Of a DNA stretch of 64,000 bases, positions 53,251 to 62,617 are shown one piece after another (the first letter of the stretch is position 1; the number at the start of each line of letters is the position of its first letter). The notes below the pieces were generated by a model. It was given only the letters and a program-made list of their open reading frames with translations. It searched no databases and was not told the DNA's origin. The DNA is taken from the NCBI GenBank assembly GCA_029861955.1, contig JAOTYK010000008.1, positions 1 through 64,000 on the forward strand, written 5' to 3'. The DNA comes from Acidobacteriota bacterium. GTDB taxonomy: Bacteria; Acidobacteriota; Polarisedimenticolia; Polarisedimenticolales; Polarisedimenticolaceae. A program made the translations under genes and the position numbers.

Positions 53251-55053
53251 ATGGACACCGCCACCCTGCCGATCGAGGAGAGCTGGAAACTTGACGATAT
53301 TTTCCCCGACTCCGCGGCTATTCGGGCCGAACGACAGGCGCTCCAGGGCTCCCTCGACGGATTGACCGACGGGCAGGGTCGTCTAGGCGAGTCCGCAGCG
53401 ATCCTGGCCGATGCGCTGGAGGCGTCGACCGAGGCCTGGCGACGGGTTGCGAAACTGCGATGTTTTGCAATGCTGCAATCCGACACGGATATCCGCAACG
53501 CGGCGGCGCAGGCGCTGCGAGAAGAAATCGATCTGCTGACCACGGACCTCTCCGGTCGGGTTGCGTGGATCCGACCCGAGATTCTCGCGTTGCCGTCATC
53601 GACGCTCGAGACGTATCTGGACGAGGAGCCGCGCCTCGCGATCCATCGGTTCTTCCTGCAAGACCTGATGCGACAGCGCGATCATGTGCTGACTCCCGGT
53701 GAGGAACGGATCATGGCGGAGGCCAGCGCCATCACACGAACCCCGGGAAGCCTGTTCAACGTCTTGCACAACGTCGAGATTCCGCCGGCGCAAGTCACCC
53801 TCGAGGACGGTCGCCAGGTCGAGCTGACACCGACGGAGTTCTTCAAACATCGCACCACCGGCAACCGCAACGACCGAGAGTTGCTGTTCACCGCGTACTA
53901 CGAGTCGCAGGCCCGCTTCCAGCAGACCCTCGGTGAGAATCTGGCCGGACAGATTCGCGCACACATCTTTCGGGCCCGTGCGCGACGCTACCCAAGCTGT
54001 GTGGCGGCGGCGCTGGACGGCAACGCCGTACCCGAAGGTGTCTATCGCAATCTGATCGCCCAGACCCATGCGCAGCTACCGACGTTCTATCGTTACTTCG
54101 AACTGCGGAAGCGATCGCTCGGCGTCGAACGACTCGAGTATCACGATCTGCACTGTCCGCTCACGGGCGACGAGCCCACGCGGTACGAGCCGCAGGATGC
54201 GATGCGTACCATCCGCGAGAGTCTCGCCCCGCTTGGAAGCATGTACCTCGCCGCCGTCGACGAGGCTTTCGACAATCGCTGGATCGACTGGCATCCCCAG
54301 AACGGCAAGCGGTCGGGGGCCTACGCGACCGGTTGGGCGTACGACGTCCACCCCTACGCACTGCTGAATTTCCTGGGGGACTACGACAGCGTCTCCACCG
54401 CGACCCACGAACTGGGCCACGCACTCCACTCGTACTTCAGCAATCAACGGCAGCCCTTCGCGACCGCGGACTATTCGATCTTCGTCGCGGAGGTTGCGTC
54501 GACCCTGAACGAGGCGCTCCTGCTGAATCACAAACTGGAGTGTGCGGACGACGAGACCGAGCAGCAGTTCCTTCTCTCCCGCTATCTGGACAGTTTCCGT
54601 GTGACGTTCCACCGACAGACGCTGTTCGCGGAGTTCGAACTGGAGATCCACGACCGTAGCGAACGCGGCGAGGCGTTGACCGGCGAGCGGCTCAACGAGA
54701 TCTACCTGCAGTTGCTGCGCAAGTATCACGGCCACGACGAGAGCATCGTTCACATCGACGAACGCTACGGCGGCGAGTGGATGCTGGTTCCGCATTTCTA
54801 CTACAACTTCTACGTCTACCAGTACGCGACCGGTATCGTCGCATCGACGGCGTTGGCCGAGGCGATCGTCAACAAGACACCCGGCAGCGTCGAGCGTTAC
54901 GTCGAGTTCCTCCATCGCGGAGGTTCGGACTATTCACTCCAACTGCTCCGCACCGCGGGAGTCGACCTGGAGCAGGCCCAACCGTACGAGGACGCCTGCA
55001 GCGCTTTCGAACGTCGTTTGGATCAGCTCGAGGCGCTGCTGCCCGACGCCTGA
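53251..55053 (+). CDS. pepF: M3 family oligoendopeptidase F
   Basis: PepF cleaves short peptides in the cytoplasm. The 600-residue protein has the M3 zinc motif HELGHALHSYFS (in STATHELGHALHSYF) with downstream Glu in VAEVASTLNEALL. The ATG at 53251 follows GAGGAG; a longer reading to 53200 lacks support. It overlaps the next gene by one base. Confidence 0.94.
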   Translation: MDTATLPIEESWKLDDIFPDSAAIRAERQALQGSLDGLTDGQGRLGESAAILADALEASTEAWRRVAKLRCFAMLQSDTDIRNAAAQALREEIDLLTTDLSGRVAWIRPEILALPSSTLETYLDEEPRLAIHRFFLQDLMRQRDHVLTPGEERIMAEASAITRTPGSLFNVLHNVEIPPAQVTLEDGRQVELTPTEFFKHRTTGNRNDRELLFTAYYESQARFQQTLGENLAGQIRAHIFRARARRYPSCVAAALDGNAVPEGVYRNLIAQTHAQLPTFYRYFELRKRSLGVERLEYHDLHCPLTGDEPTRYEPQDAMRTIRESLAPLGSMYLAAVDEAFDNRWIDWHPQNGKRSGAYATGWAYDVHPYALLNFLGDYDSVSTATHELGHALHSYFSNQRQPFATADYSIFVAEVASTLNEALLLNHKLECADDETEQQFLLSRYLDSFRVTFHRQTLFAEFELEIHDRSERGEALTGERLNEIYLQLLRKYHGHDESIVHIDERYGGEWMLVPHFYYNFYVYQYATGIVASTALAEAIVNKTPGSVERYVEFLHRGGSDYSLQLLRTAGVDLEQAQPYEDACSAFERRLDQLEALLPDA

Positions 55054-56846
55054 TGACGTGGCGGGACCTCTCGACGAGGCGCGTCTTCCTGATCTGTCTC
55101 CTGGTCCTCCTCCCGTTATCGTTCTCCAATAGCGACAATCCGTTCAGGACCACTCCCGTCGCGGACGCCATGCGTTACGACAGCTGGGCAACCGAGATGG
55201 CCGGAGACGGCCTCGGCACTCAGGGTGTCTTCCATCAGGCACCGCTCTATCCCGTGCTGCTCTCGATGCTCTATCGCGTCGCGGAGGAGGCGTCCCGCCC
55301 GGGACTCGTCGTAGGACTTCAGCTGCTTCTCCTGGCTGCGGCCATCACCTGCCTCCGTCCGCTGGGACGCCAGCTCTTCGACGACGACCGCGTCGGCCTC
55401 GTGGCCGTCGGCCTGGCGCTGCTGTACGGACCGTTCGCGTTCCACGGGCTGAAGTTGCTTCCGGTAACCCTGGCGTTGGGAACGCAGGTCGCGCTCCTGT
55501 CACTCCTGTTGCGGGCCGGCCTGCAGCCGACGTGGATGCGTCTCGGGCTTGCGGGCCTCGCCGCCGGTGTGGCGGCGATCACCCGCGTCGAGGCGCTCCT
55601 CCTGTTGATCCTCGTCCTGGCTACGCTCGTGCTCCTTCGACCCCGCCGCCTGTCGTTGGGCCAGGCGGGAATCGTGTTGATCACGACGTTGCTGGTGATC
55701 GCCCCGATCACCTACCACAACGTCTCGAATGGGGATCGCGTCCTGATCGCCTCGTCCAGCGGAGAGAATCTCTTCATCGGCAATCAGCGTGGCGCCGACG
55801 GTGGCCATACGCCACTCGACACGCAGGCCGGTGACATCGAGTCCCAGCGGATCCTGGCCCGGCGGATTGCGGAGCAGAGCCGCGGGCGAGCCTTGCTCTC
55901 GTCTGAGGTCTCCCGCTACTGGGCGACAAGAGCGGTCGACGAGATTCGGGAGGCGCCTGCCGCCTGGCTGGGAATCGAGGCCAGGAAGCTACGACGGGCT
56001 CTCGTGGATGCGGATCCGACCGATCTCTACTCGCTCCGCGTCGAGCGACGACGGTACCTGGGCTGGCTGTATCTGTTCGTCGTGCCGACGTCGGTCCTGG
56101 TCGTCGGTGCAATTTACGGTGGCGTCTGCCTGCTTCGACGCCGCGGCTTCGGACAGGCCATGCCGATCGTCGCCATGATTCTCGGCCATCTATGCGTGTT
56201 GCTGACCTTCTTCGTCAGCACCCGACTGCGTTTGCCGATGCTGTTCTTTCTCTGCCCGCTGGCGGCGTATGCGGTCGTCGGCGCCATCGACGACCGTCGC
56301 GAACCGGGAAGTCGACGACGGGGCACCATCGTCCTGCTTGTCGGCGCCTTGCTGGTTCTCGCCTCGCCTTTCGCCGGGCAGGTCACAGAGCGAGAGACGC
56401 TGCGGCTCGCATCGGTGTTGTCCCGTCAGGATCGTCTGGACGAGTCCCTCGATGTGTTGTCGCCTCTCGTGGCGTCCGCCGAGGCGGGCGAAGCGGTCTT
56501 CGACCAGGCCTGCTGGGTGGCGTTCAAGCAGGAGGACTGGCGTACCGCCGGGGAACACTGTCGCGAAGCGCTGAAGCGAGGCATCGACGGCAACCGAGCC
56601 TGCGCGGTCCGTACACGGCTGGGGTGGATCGACGAGCGTCTCGGCGCGCTGGAGCAGGCGGGGCGCTGGCACGACGAGGCGGTCGCGGAGGGCTGCCCGA
56701 CCCAGGCCCTGATGGAACGGGCCCTCTATCGCGCCAGACGGGGGGATCGTCGGGGTGCCGTCGCCGATCTCCGCACGGTCCTCACCCGCGAACCGGGTTC
56801 ACGCGTCGCGCGTCAATGGCTGGAACGACTGGGCGGTGGAAACTAG
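55053..56846 (+). CDS. GT39-like membrane glycosyltransferase with TPR end
   Basis: The 597-residue protein has a first helix with VADAMRYDSWATEMAGDG in the following loop, resembling the acidic first loop of ArnT/PMT-type (GT-C) enzymes, then about nine more hydrophobic helices, and a soluble TPR-like end (about 475-597). Such enzymes use lipid-linked sugar donors. The substrate is unknown. Its ATG overlaps the pepF stop (TGATG) and its stop is shared with the convergent aspartic protease (CTAG). Confidence 0.75.
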   Translation: MTWRDLSTRRVFLICLLVLLPLSFSNSDNPFRTTPVADAMRYDSWATEMAGDGLGTQGVFHQAPLYPVLLSMLYRVAEEASRPGLVVGLQLLLLAAAITCLRPLGRQLFDDDRVGLVAVGLALLYGPFAFHGLKLLPVTLALGTQVALLSLLLRAGLQPTWMRLGLAGLAAGVAAITRVEALLLLILVLATLVLLRPRRLSLGQAGIVLITTLLVIAPITYHNVSNGDRVLIASSSGENLFIGNQRGADGGHTPLDTQAGDIESQRILARRIAEQSRGRALLSSEVSRYWATRAVDEIREAPAAWLGIEARKLRRALVDADPTDLYSLRVERRRYLGWLYLFVVPTSVLVVGAIYGGVCLLRRRGFGQAMPIVAMILGHLCVLLTFFVSTRLRLPMLFFLCPLAAYAVVGAIDDRREPGSRRRGTIVLLVGALLVLASPFAGQVTERETLRLASVLSRQDRLDESLDVLSPLVASAEAGEAVFDQACWVAFKQEDWRTAGEHCREALKRGIDGNRACAVRTRLGWIDERLGALEQAGRWHDEAVAEGCPTQALMERALYRARRGDRRGAVADLRTVLTREPGSRVARQWLERLGGGN

Positions 56847-58240
56847 GGTCGTCGGACCCGGACCCGTTGGGTACGCAAGTCGACCTCGATGAGTGTCTCC
56901 CCCAGGAGATCGAGACCCAGATAGCCGGCAAGCTCCACACCGCCAAGACGACTGGCGATCGCCAGATCGAGCGCAACCAGGCGTCGATCGTTGGTCGACA
57001 GCTCCATGAATCCCACCCGGCCGCCGTCGACCACACGAAGCCCCCGCATCCGCCCACCAAAGCCGCGGACGGCTCCACCCTCGAGAATCGTCACGTCGGT
57101 CAATCGATCGGCGAACGTGCGGCTGACCAACGTCTCATACGCACCCGTATCGAAGACGAACAGGCCTCGGACGCCATCGGCAGCGACGCCCCGAACCAAC
57201 ATCTGTCCGGAGAAGTTCCAGTAGCGCTCCCCGTCCAGAGCCTCGTCGGTCTGCGTGAAGCGCAGCTCCCTGTTCTCGCCGTCCAGGGTCAGGAGATAGT
57301 CGGCAAACGGCTGAAGTCCGACCAGCCCGTCGTAGCGGCCACCGGCATCCAGAGCCCCGGGAGTGACCGTCGCCATCGCGTTCTCGTACACCAGGTCGCC
57401 GAGGGCCAGGCGTGGAACAAGCCCACGACGTGAACGATGTCGGCCCTCACCCCCGCCACCGAACGTCGTGGTCTCGGCCATAGGCTCGAAGTTGAGGCGA
57501 CGCGCCGCGCTGGACGTCAGGAACAGTCCCGTGCTGCCGCTATCGAGCAGCAACCGGATCGGCCGACGGCCGCGGGCGGCGGGAACACGAAGCAGGTAGC
57601 CCTGCAACCGCTTGTTCGACGACCAGAGCGGACGGAGTGCCAGGACACCGCTCTCCGGCGCCTGTGAGCGTCGCCAGACCGCCGTATCGCCAAGGGCCTC
57701 GTAGACGGCGATCGTTCCCCGTGCCGCCGTCAGGCGGTCGGGATCGGCCCCACCGTCCGGACCTCGTGCGACGTACCGTCGCAACCGCTTAAGGGCGTCC
57801 GCACGGCTCGCGGCCGCCTCGGCGGACCAGAACAACAGCGGGAGATCGTCGGGGTAGTCCGCCAGACCATCCTCTGCCAGCCGCTGAGCGGTGGCGTGAT
57901 CCCCTCTCGCGATCGCCAACATGCCGGCCACCCGATAGGCCGCGGCCGGCAGGCCGTCCTCGTTCTCGAGGAGTGCCGCGATGGCATCCTCGGCGGTAAG
58001 CAGCTCACCCACCCGCAGGGCGAGTTCCGCGTGGATCGTCCGGGCCACCCGATCCTCGGGATGATCGAGCAGCCAGCTCTCCGCCTGCGTCAGCGCTCGC
58101 CGTTGCTCCGCCGGAGGTCCATCCGCGACCGCACTCCGTGCGGCAGTCATCCACTCCACGGACTCACCGGGCGCGACGGCTCCACCGATTGCCAACGGGA
58201 GCAGCCCGATTACGAGCCAGCTGAGGCGCGGCGCGATCAT
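56843..58240 (-). CDS. exported aspartyl protease-like protein with two D(S/T)G motifs and TPR-like front
   Basis: The 465-residue protein has a signal peptide (LSWLVIGLLPLAIGGAVAPG), helical repeats (about 30-190) and two retropepsin-like domains: LLLDSGSTGLFLTS and GLFVFDTGAYETLVS. Two such motifs in one chain could form a pseudo-dimer active site as in pepsin. The ATG at 58240 overlaps the upstream gene by 4 bases. Targets are unknown. Confidence 0.78.
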   Translation of the reverse strand: MIAPRLSWLVIGLLPLAIGGAVAPGESVEWMTAARSAVADGPPAEQRRALTQAESWLLDHPEDRVARTIHAELALRVGELLTAEDAIAALLENEDGLPAAAYRVAGMLAIARGDHATAQRLAEDGLADYPDDLPLLFWSAEAAASRADALKRLRRYVARGPDGGADPDRLTAARGTIAVYEALGDTAVWRRSQAPESGVLALRPLWSSNKRLQGYLLRVPAARGRRPIRLLLDSGSTGLFLTSSAARRLNFEPMAETTTFGGGGEGRHRSRRGLVPRLALGDLVYENAMATVTPGALDAGGRYDGLVGLQPFADYLLTLDGENRELRFTQTDEALDGERYWNFSGQMLVRGVAADGVRGLFVFDTGAYETLVSRTFADRLTDVTILEGGAVRGFGGRMRGLRVVDGGRVGFMELSTNDRRLVALDLAIASRLGGVELAGYLGLDLLGETLIEVDLRTQRVRVRRP

Positions 58241-58800
58241 GCCCGCCCCAGGAGCAGCGCTACGGCCAGAATCACCGGCGTCATCACGTACGCACCCAGC
58301 AGCTGTCGGCGACCCGTGGCCATCCGTCCCAGCAGCCCGTGGGCATCGATCCATGCGGCGAGATCGTCACGACCGCTCCGTCTCTCTAGCTCTTGGAGTA
58401 ACCCCACACCGTCCGAGATGAACGTCGGCACCCGATGGTTTCTGCCGGCCTCATCCTCCAACGCGATCGCCGGGATCCAGCGTCGCTCCCGGGAGAACGG
58501 CCCCTCGAATCGGAGTCGCTCGATGGACTCCCAGCTCAACTCGCGACGATGCCGCTCGAACTCCCAGACGATGCCGTCGTCCATGACCGTCACCGACTGA
58601 CGAAGCTCTGCACCCTGTCGAACGATCCACCAGCCGAGGAACAGACCGAGCGCCGTCACCATGTGTTGCAGCGTCAGCCCACCCGCGAAAGCGATCCCAC
58701 GATGGGTAAATCGTAACGAGATCAGCCACGCCGCGACGATCGCGGTCGCACCCAGCACCCGGGGGAGCCAGCGGGCGGCCGATGAAAACTCGAATCTCAC
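58237..58800 (-). CDS. two-helix membrane protein with PH-like part, unknown function
   Basis: The 187-residue protein has two N-terminal helices (VLGATAIVAAWLISLRFTHR and LTLQHMVTALGLFLGWWIV), a soluble domain with VTVMDDGIVWEFERHRRELS that resembles a bacterial PH-like fold, and a last helix (AYVMTPVILAVALLLG). I recognise no precise family. It overlaps the aspartic protease by 4 bases and follows the phosphoesterase by 3. Confidence 0.68.
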   Translation of the reverse strand: MRFEFSSAARWLPRVLGATAIVAAWLISLRFTHRGIAFAGGLTLQHMVTALGLFLGWWIVRQGAELRQSVTVMDDGIVWEFERHRRELSWESIERLRFEGPFSRERRWIPAIALEDEAGRNHRVPTFISDGVGLLQELERRSGRDDLAAWIDAHGLLGRMATGRRQLLGAYVMTPVILAVALLLGRA

Positions 58801-58803
58801 GGG

Positions 58804-59520
58804 TCAGGTCGCTTCGTCGTAGTGCACAAGAGGCACCGGCGCGAAGCCGATCGCATCGACCGCCACGAAGTGGAACTCCATCGACCGGTGGACGCCACGT
58901 ACCGCATACCGGTGATCGTCCCCGTGGAGATGCCCGTAGACGCAGATCGACACGCCTGCCTGTTCGAGCAGCGTGAACAGTTCGGTCGGTTCTCGGCCGA
59001 GCAGCCACGGTGGGTAGTGCAGCATGGCGATGAGGGGGCGCGTGGCGTCGAATCGTTTCCGCGCATCCGCGATCGACGCCTGGAGTCGCTCGATCTCACG
59101 ATGCCAGACCCGTGCGTCGGCGGTGGTGGCGATCGGATCGTCCGGCGCCAGCCAGCCACGGGCCCCCACGACGCCCCACGGCCCAACCTCGATCGCATCG
59201 TTGTGGAGCGCCTCGCAGGAGGCCGGCAACGTCTCGCGGAGTTTTCCGATCCCTCCCCACCAGCTGTCGTGGTTCCCCTTCAGGAGGATCTTGTGACCCG
59301 GCCGCTGACCGATCCAGTCGAGATCGGCAGAAGCCCGGCTCAGGTTCCGGGCCCACGACAGGTCCCCCGCCAGCAGCACGGTGTCCTCGGCGGTGACGGC
59401 GTCGTCCCAGTACTCGGCCATGCGGCGGGCGTGGTCGATCCAGAGGTCGCCGAAGCGGTCCATCGGCTTGGAGCCATCGAGGGAGAGATGGAGATCAGCC
59501 ATGGCTAGAATGCGGGGCAC
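58804..59520 (-). CDS. calcineurin-type metallophosphoesterase
   Basis: The 238-residue protein has the metallophosphoesterase motifs DLH, GDLSW, GNHDSWW, AMLHYPPW and GHLHGDDH for two metals. The substrate cannot be told. The GTG at 59520 is used; the ATG at 59502 is also possible. It opens a leftward run with the PH-like and aspartic-protease genes. Confidence 0.86.
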   Translation of the reverse strand: MPRILAMADLHLSLDGSKPMDRFGDLWIDHARRMAEYWDDAVTAEDTVLLAGDLSWARNLSRASADLDWIGQRPGHKILLKGNHDSWWGGIGKLRETLPASCEALHNDAIEVGPWGVVGARGWLAPDDPIATTADARVWHREIERLQASIADARKRFDATRPLIAMLHYPPWLLGREPTELFTLLEQAGVSICVYGHLHGDDHRYAVRGVHRSMEFHFVAVDAIGFAPVPLVHYDEAT

Positions 59521-59608
59521 CGGCGGACTCCTCGAAATGATCGTAGGATTCTATGACCGGTTCGCGGTTGGGGTCAAAGTTTCAGGTTTGGACGGGAGAG
59601 GATCGAGC

Positions 59609-61303
59609 ATGAATCGACGGATATCAAGCGTGAGTGGGTCGCTCCTCCTCGTGATGATCGCGTTCGTCGGCATGACGGCTGCCCAGGAGAAGCCGGTCTA
59701 TGTCGGATGCGCGCGGATCTTCAATGGACCGACCGCGACGGTCGTCTATCCGGCGTCCGATCCGGGGACGATGGACACGAACCGCTTCTCCGCAGAACGC
59801 AAAACCGCATACCTACGGGAAATCCACGGTGTCGATGCGCGGGTCGTTGCCGACACCGATTTTGACCCCACTGCGACACCCGACAACCTCCTCATACTCG
59901 GCTGGGACAATCTGCTCCTTCCGCGGATCGCCGAGTCTCAGTTCCTAAGCCATAACGGCGTCTCCGGAACCTTCATGAACGGCATCACGATCGCACCCGG
60001 CGAGGACCTTCTGTTTGCCAGACGTTCCACGCTCTCCGATGACCATCGGGTCATCTTTTGGTCTCGGATCGATCCCGAACTGGATCGCTTCTACGTCGTT
60101 CCGTTTGTCGCGTCGGACTTCGCGGTATTCGAAGGCTATCGGATCCAGCACCAGGGCAACTACGCCAACTGGGATGCGGTTCCGCCGACACGAGACGAAG
60201 CCGCCGAGATGGAGTTCCGAACCTACCGCGGGAGTGCCGTTCGGATGGCTGAAGGGGAACAGCACGAGATCTTCGTGAACGGCGGAACGGACACCAAGAC
60301 CGCTGAGGCCATCCTCGCGGCCCGCACTCAGGCCCTCGCGGACATTCAGGACCGACTGGGCTCCCGGCCGCTGGACGCCAGGATCAAGGTCTACGTCTAC
60401 CCCGATCTCCCCGTCAAGCTAGAGCGGACGAACGTCCCCAATACGACTCACTCGATCCCTCGCCTGAACGAGATACATCTGCTTCAGCGTCACGCCCTCT
60501 CCGAAACGGCCCACGAGGACCTACACGTCGTGGCCCATCAGCGTTATGGCCCCTGCCTCTCGACCGCGCTATACGAGGGCTTCGCGCTGGCCTACGAGCA
60601 GGACGGTCACCAGACAACGCTGGACACCGTCGCCGCGCACCTGTTCGACGAAGAACAGTTACCGTCGATCCACGAACTTCTCGACGAGGAATCATTTCGC
60701 GTGCTCGCCCGCGAAGGAACCGGTTTTGCCGTCGCGGCCCTTCTCGTTCAGTGGCTCCGAGCGCAGTTCGACGAACCGAAGTTTGCCCAGGCGTATACGG
60801 TCGAACGCCCGGGTGTGGAGACACTCGCCGCGGCTCTGGGTACCGACGCCACGGCCCTCGAGGCAGGGTTTCGCGCGCACCTCAACGGTCTGGCCGAAGG
60901 GGCGATGTCCGCATTGGCTTTCCAGCGAGCGGTTGCCGAATCCCAACACCACCGCGATACAGGGAACGACGAGGCGGCCCGTGCCGCGATGGGTCGCGCA
61001 CTCGAGGCGCAGCCCGACGACGCGGGAACGCTCTACGGCCTGGGACTGATGGATCTGGAGGCCGGTCGAACCGACGAGGGCGTCGTCTTCTTCCGGCGCC
61101 TGCTGGAGCTGGGGCTGCCGACCGACTCCCGTTATCGGATCTTCGCCCACTTCCAGCTTGCCAACGCCTACCGGACGCAGAAGCAGACCGGGAAAGCGAC
61201 GCGGGAACTCAAGCGGATGCTGGCGCTCCCGGATCTCTACGATTCGCACGGACGTGCGGAATCGATGCTCGAGTCGCTCAGGAAAGAGAAGAAGAGCCGC
61301 TAG
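59609..61303 (+). CDS. secreted gluzincin-like metallopeptidase with TPR end
   Basis: The 564-residue protein has a signal peptide (MNRRISSVSGSLLLVMIAFV), a novel-looking N-terminal domain (about 25-240), a zinc site HEDLHVVAHQ and a probable third ligand Glu in LYEGFALAYEQ, as in peptidase MA-type gluzincins. TPR-like helices finish the chain (QHHRDTGNDEAARAAMGRAL onward). GGGAGAGG precedes the ATG. The N-terminal domain resembles no family I recognise. Confidence 0.78.
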   Translation: MNRRISSVSGSLLLVMIAFVGMTAAQEKPVYVGCARIFNGPTATVVYPASDPGTMDTNRFSAERKTAYLREIHGVDARVVADTDFDPTATPDNLLILGWDNLLLPRIAESQFLSHNGVSGTFMNGITIAPGEDLLFARRSTLSDDHRVIFWSRIDPELDRFYVVPFVASDFAVFEGYRIQHQGNYANWDAVPPTRDEAAEMEFRTYRGSAVRMAEGEQHEIFVNGGTDTKTAEAILAARTQALADIQDRLGSRPLDARIKVYVYPDLPVKLERTNVPNTTHSIPRLNEIHLLQRHALSETAHEDLHVVAHQRYGPCLSTALYEGFALAYEQDGHQTTLDTVAAHLFDEEQLPSIHELLDEESFRVLAREGTGFAVAALLVQWLRAQFDEPKFAQAYTVERPGVETLAAALGTDATALEAGFRAHLNGLAEGAMSALAFQRAVAESQHHRDTGNDEAARAAMGRALEAQPDDAGTLYGLGLMDLEAGRTDEGVVFFRRLLELGLPTDSRYRIFAHFQLANAYRTQKQTGKATRELKRMLALPDLYDSHGRAESMLESLRKEKKSR

Positions 61304-61322
61304 GCCAGGCGTGAAGCGACGG

Positions 61323-61433
61323 CTAGCGGATACGGGACATGAGTCGGAAGAGGACCGACAACACGCCACGAGCCGTAAGTAGAGCGGTGGCGAGACTCAG
61401 TACAACCGTAGCGATCAGAAGCAGAACCTGCAT
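61323..61433 (-). CDS. 36-residue membrane microprotein
   Basis: The ORF runs from ATG at 61431-61433 to TAG at 61323-61325. It encodes one hydrophobic helix (LLLIATVVLSLATALLTARG) and ends with the basic LMSRIR. GAGGAA lies 6 bases before the ATG, and a 17-spaced promoter (61494-61522) precedes it. I cannot name a family. It lies between the gluzincin gene (convergent) and rpoH. Confidence 0.6.
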   Translation of the reverse strand: MQVLLLIATVVLSLATALLTARGVLSVLFRLMSRIR

Positions 61434-61493
61434 CAACATTCCTCAGTTCGCTGGCACCCTGCCCCGCTGTCGCTACCTTCGAACGACTGGCGA

Positions 61494-61522
61494 AGCATAA
61501 CAGTATCCAGCATAGCCAACAA
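61494..61522 (-). promoter_or_regulatory. sigma70-type promoter of the microprotein
   Basis: On the minus strand, -35 TTGTTG (61517-61522) and -10 TATGCT (61494-61499) are 17 bases apart. The leader would be about 54 bases, downstream of the rpoH stop. Confidence 0.55.
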
Positions 61523-61586
61523 GTCTGACCCGTCTGCCCCAATATGGTGCCCGGCGGTCGGCCAGGCAAGTTGCCCCGAAACCACC

Positions 61587-62585
61587 CTACGAACCGGTGC
61601 CGATCTCGATCTCACCGAGGTCTCCCAGCTCACGGGTGAGGTGCTCGCGGAGCTTCTTGATCAGACGGACCTCCGCCTGGCGGACGGCCTCACGGCTGGT
61701 GCCGAACCGATCGCCGATCTCCTGCAGCGTCAGCGGGCTGTCGTTGACCAGCCGGCGATCCAGTAGAACCCGGTCCCGTTCACCCAGATCCTCGCGAAAC
61801 ACCGCCAGGGCGCGCTCGGTCCGCTCCTGGAGGTCGGCTCGCGCCAGGACCTCGTCGGCATCCGGCTGGCCGCTGTCCGAAAGCCAGTCTCCGTGGGTGC
61901 GGTCCTCGTCGTTCCCCCGCGGGGCATCGAGGGAGACGTCGTGGGCGTGGAGCGCCGCCTGGACCTCCGTGACGTCCTTTTCCGAGACGCCGAAGTGATC
62001 CGCCAGCTGTCGGGGACCCACCTCGAAGCCCTCGGCTTCCAGCCGCTCCTTCTCCTGTCGCAGATGACGCAGGAGTTTTCGACGGGCGTTGGTCGTGCCG
62101 ACGCGCACGAGCCGTACGTTATCCAGCAGGAACTTGACCATGTACGCACGGACCCAGTACGCCGCGTAGGTCGGCAAGCGAACATCGAGTTCGGGATCGA
62201 ACCGATCGATCGCCTGTAGCAAGCCGATGTTCCCTTCCTGAATGAGATCCAGGAGGTTCTTCGCCGCCCGTCGGAATGACATGGCGACACGCACGACCAT
62301 CAGGAGGTTGGCGGTCACCAGTCGAAAGAGTGCATCCCGATCGCCCGTCTCCCGATATACGCGGGCAAGACGCTGTTCCTCTTCCCGTGTCAGCGGCGGG
62401 TACTTGCGGGCCTCTGCCATGTAACGACGGAAGGGGTCGGACGGAACGAGCCCGGTCCCACCGGCCGGTACGGGAGACTTCGTGCCGACGTCGATGTACG
62501 CATCGGTACCTGACTCGTCTGCGGGGTCGTCTGTGGGTTCCGTCAGGACCTCGGGCTCGAGGTCGTCCCGTGGCTCATCCACCAT
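61587..62585 (-). CDS. rpoH: RpoH-type (sigma-32) RNA polymerase sigma factor
   Basis: The 332-residue protein has regions 1.2-2.4 (DLIQEGNIGLLQAIDRFDPE, AAYWVRAYMVKFLLDNVRLV), an RpoH-box-like TTNARRKLLRHLRQEKERL, and region 4 (LTLQEIGDRFGTSREAVRQA). By resemblance it directs heat-shock or stress transcription. An acidic N-terminal tail of about 45 residues precedes region 1.2. No ribosome site precedes its ATG, and a hairpin (62600-62615) lies 14 bases upstream. Confidence 0.8.
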   Translation of the reverse strand: MVDEPRDDLEPEVLTEPTDDPADESGTDAYIDVGTKSPVPAGGTGLVPSDPFRRYMAEARKYPPLTREEEQRLARVYRETGDRDALFRLVTANLLMVVRVAMSFRRAAKNLLDLIQEGNIGLLQAIDRFDPELDVRLPTYAAYWVRAYMVKFLLDNVRLVRVGTTNARRKLLRHLRQEKERLEAEGFEVGPRQLADHFGVSEKDVTEVQAALHAHDVSLDAPRGNDEDRTHGDWLSDSGQPDADEVLARADLQERTERALAVFREDLGERDRVLLDRRLVNDSPLTLQEIGDRFGTSREAVRQAEVRLIKKLREHLTRELGDLGEIEIGTGS

Positions 62586-62599
62586 GGTAAGAATCGTAG

Positions 62600-62615
62600 C
62601 ACGCAGGCTTGCGTG
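62600..62615 (-). other. hairpin upstream of rpoH
   Basis: CACGCA-GGCT-TGCGTG forms a 6-pair stem with a 4-base loop in the 32-base M23-rpoH gap. It lacks a T run, so it is not a typical terminator; it may affect rpoH translation. Confidence 0.4.
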
Positions 62616-62617
62616 AG

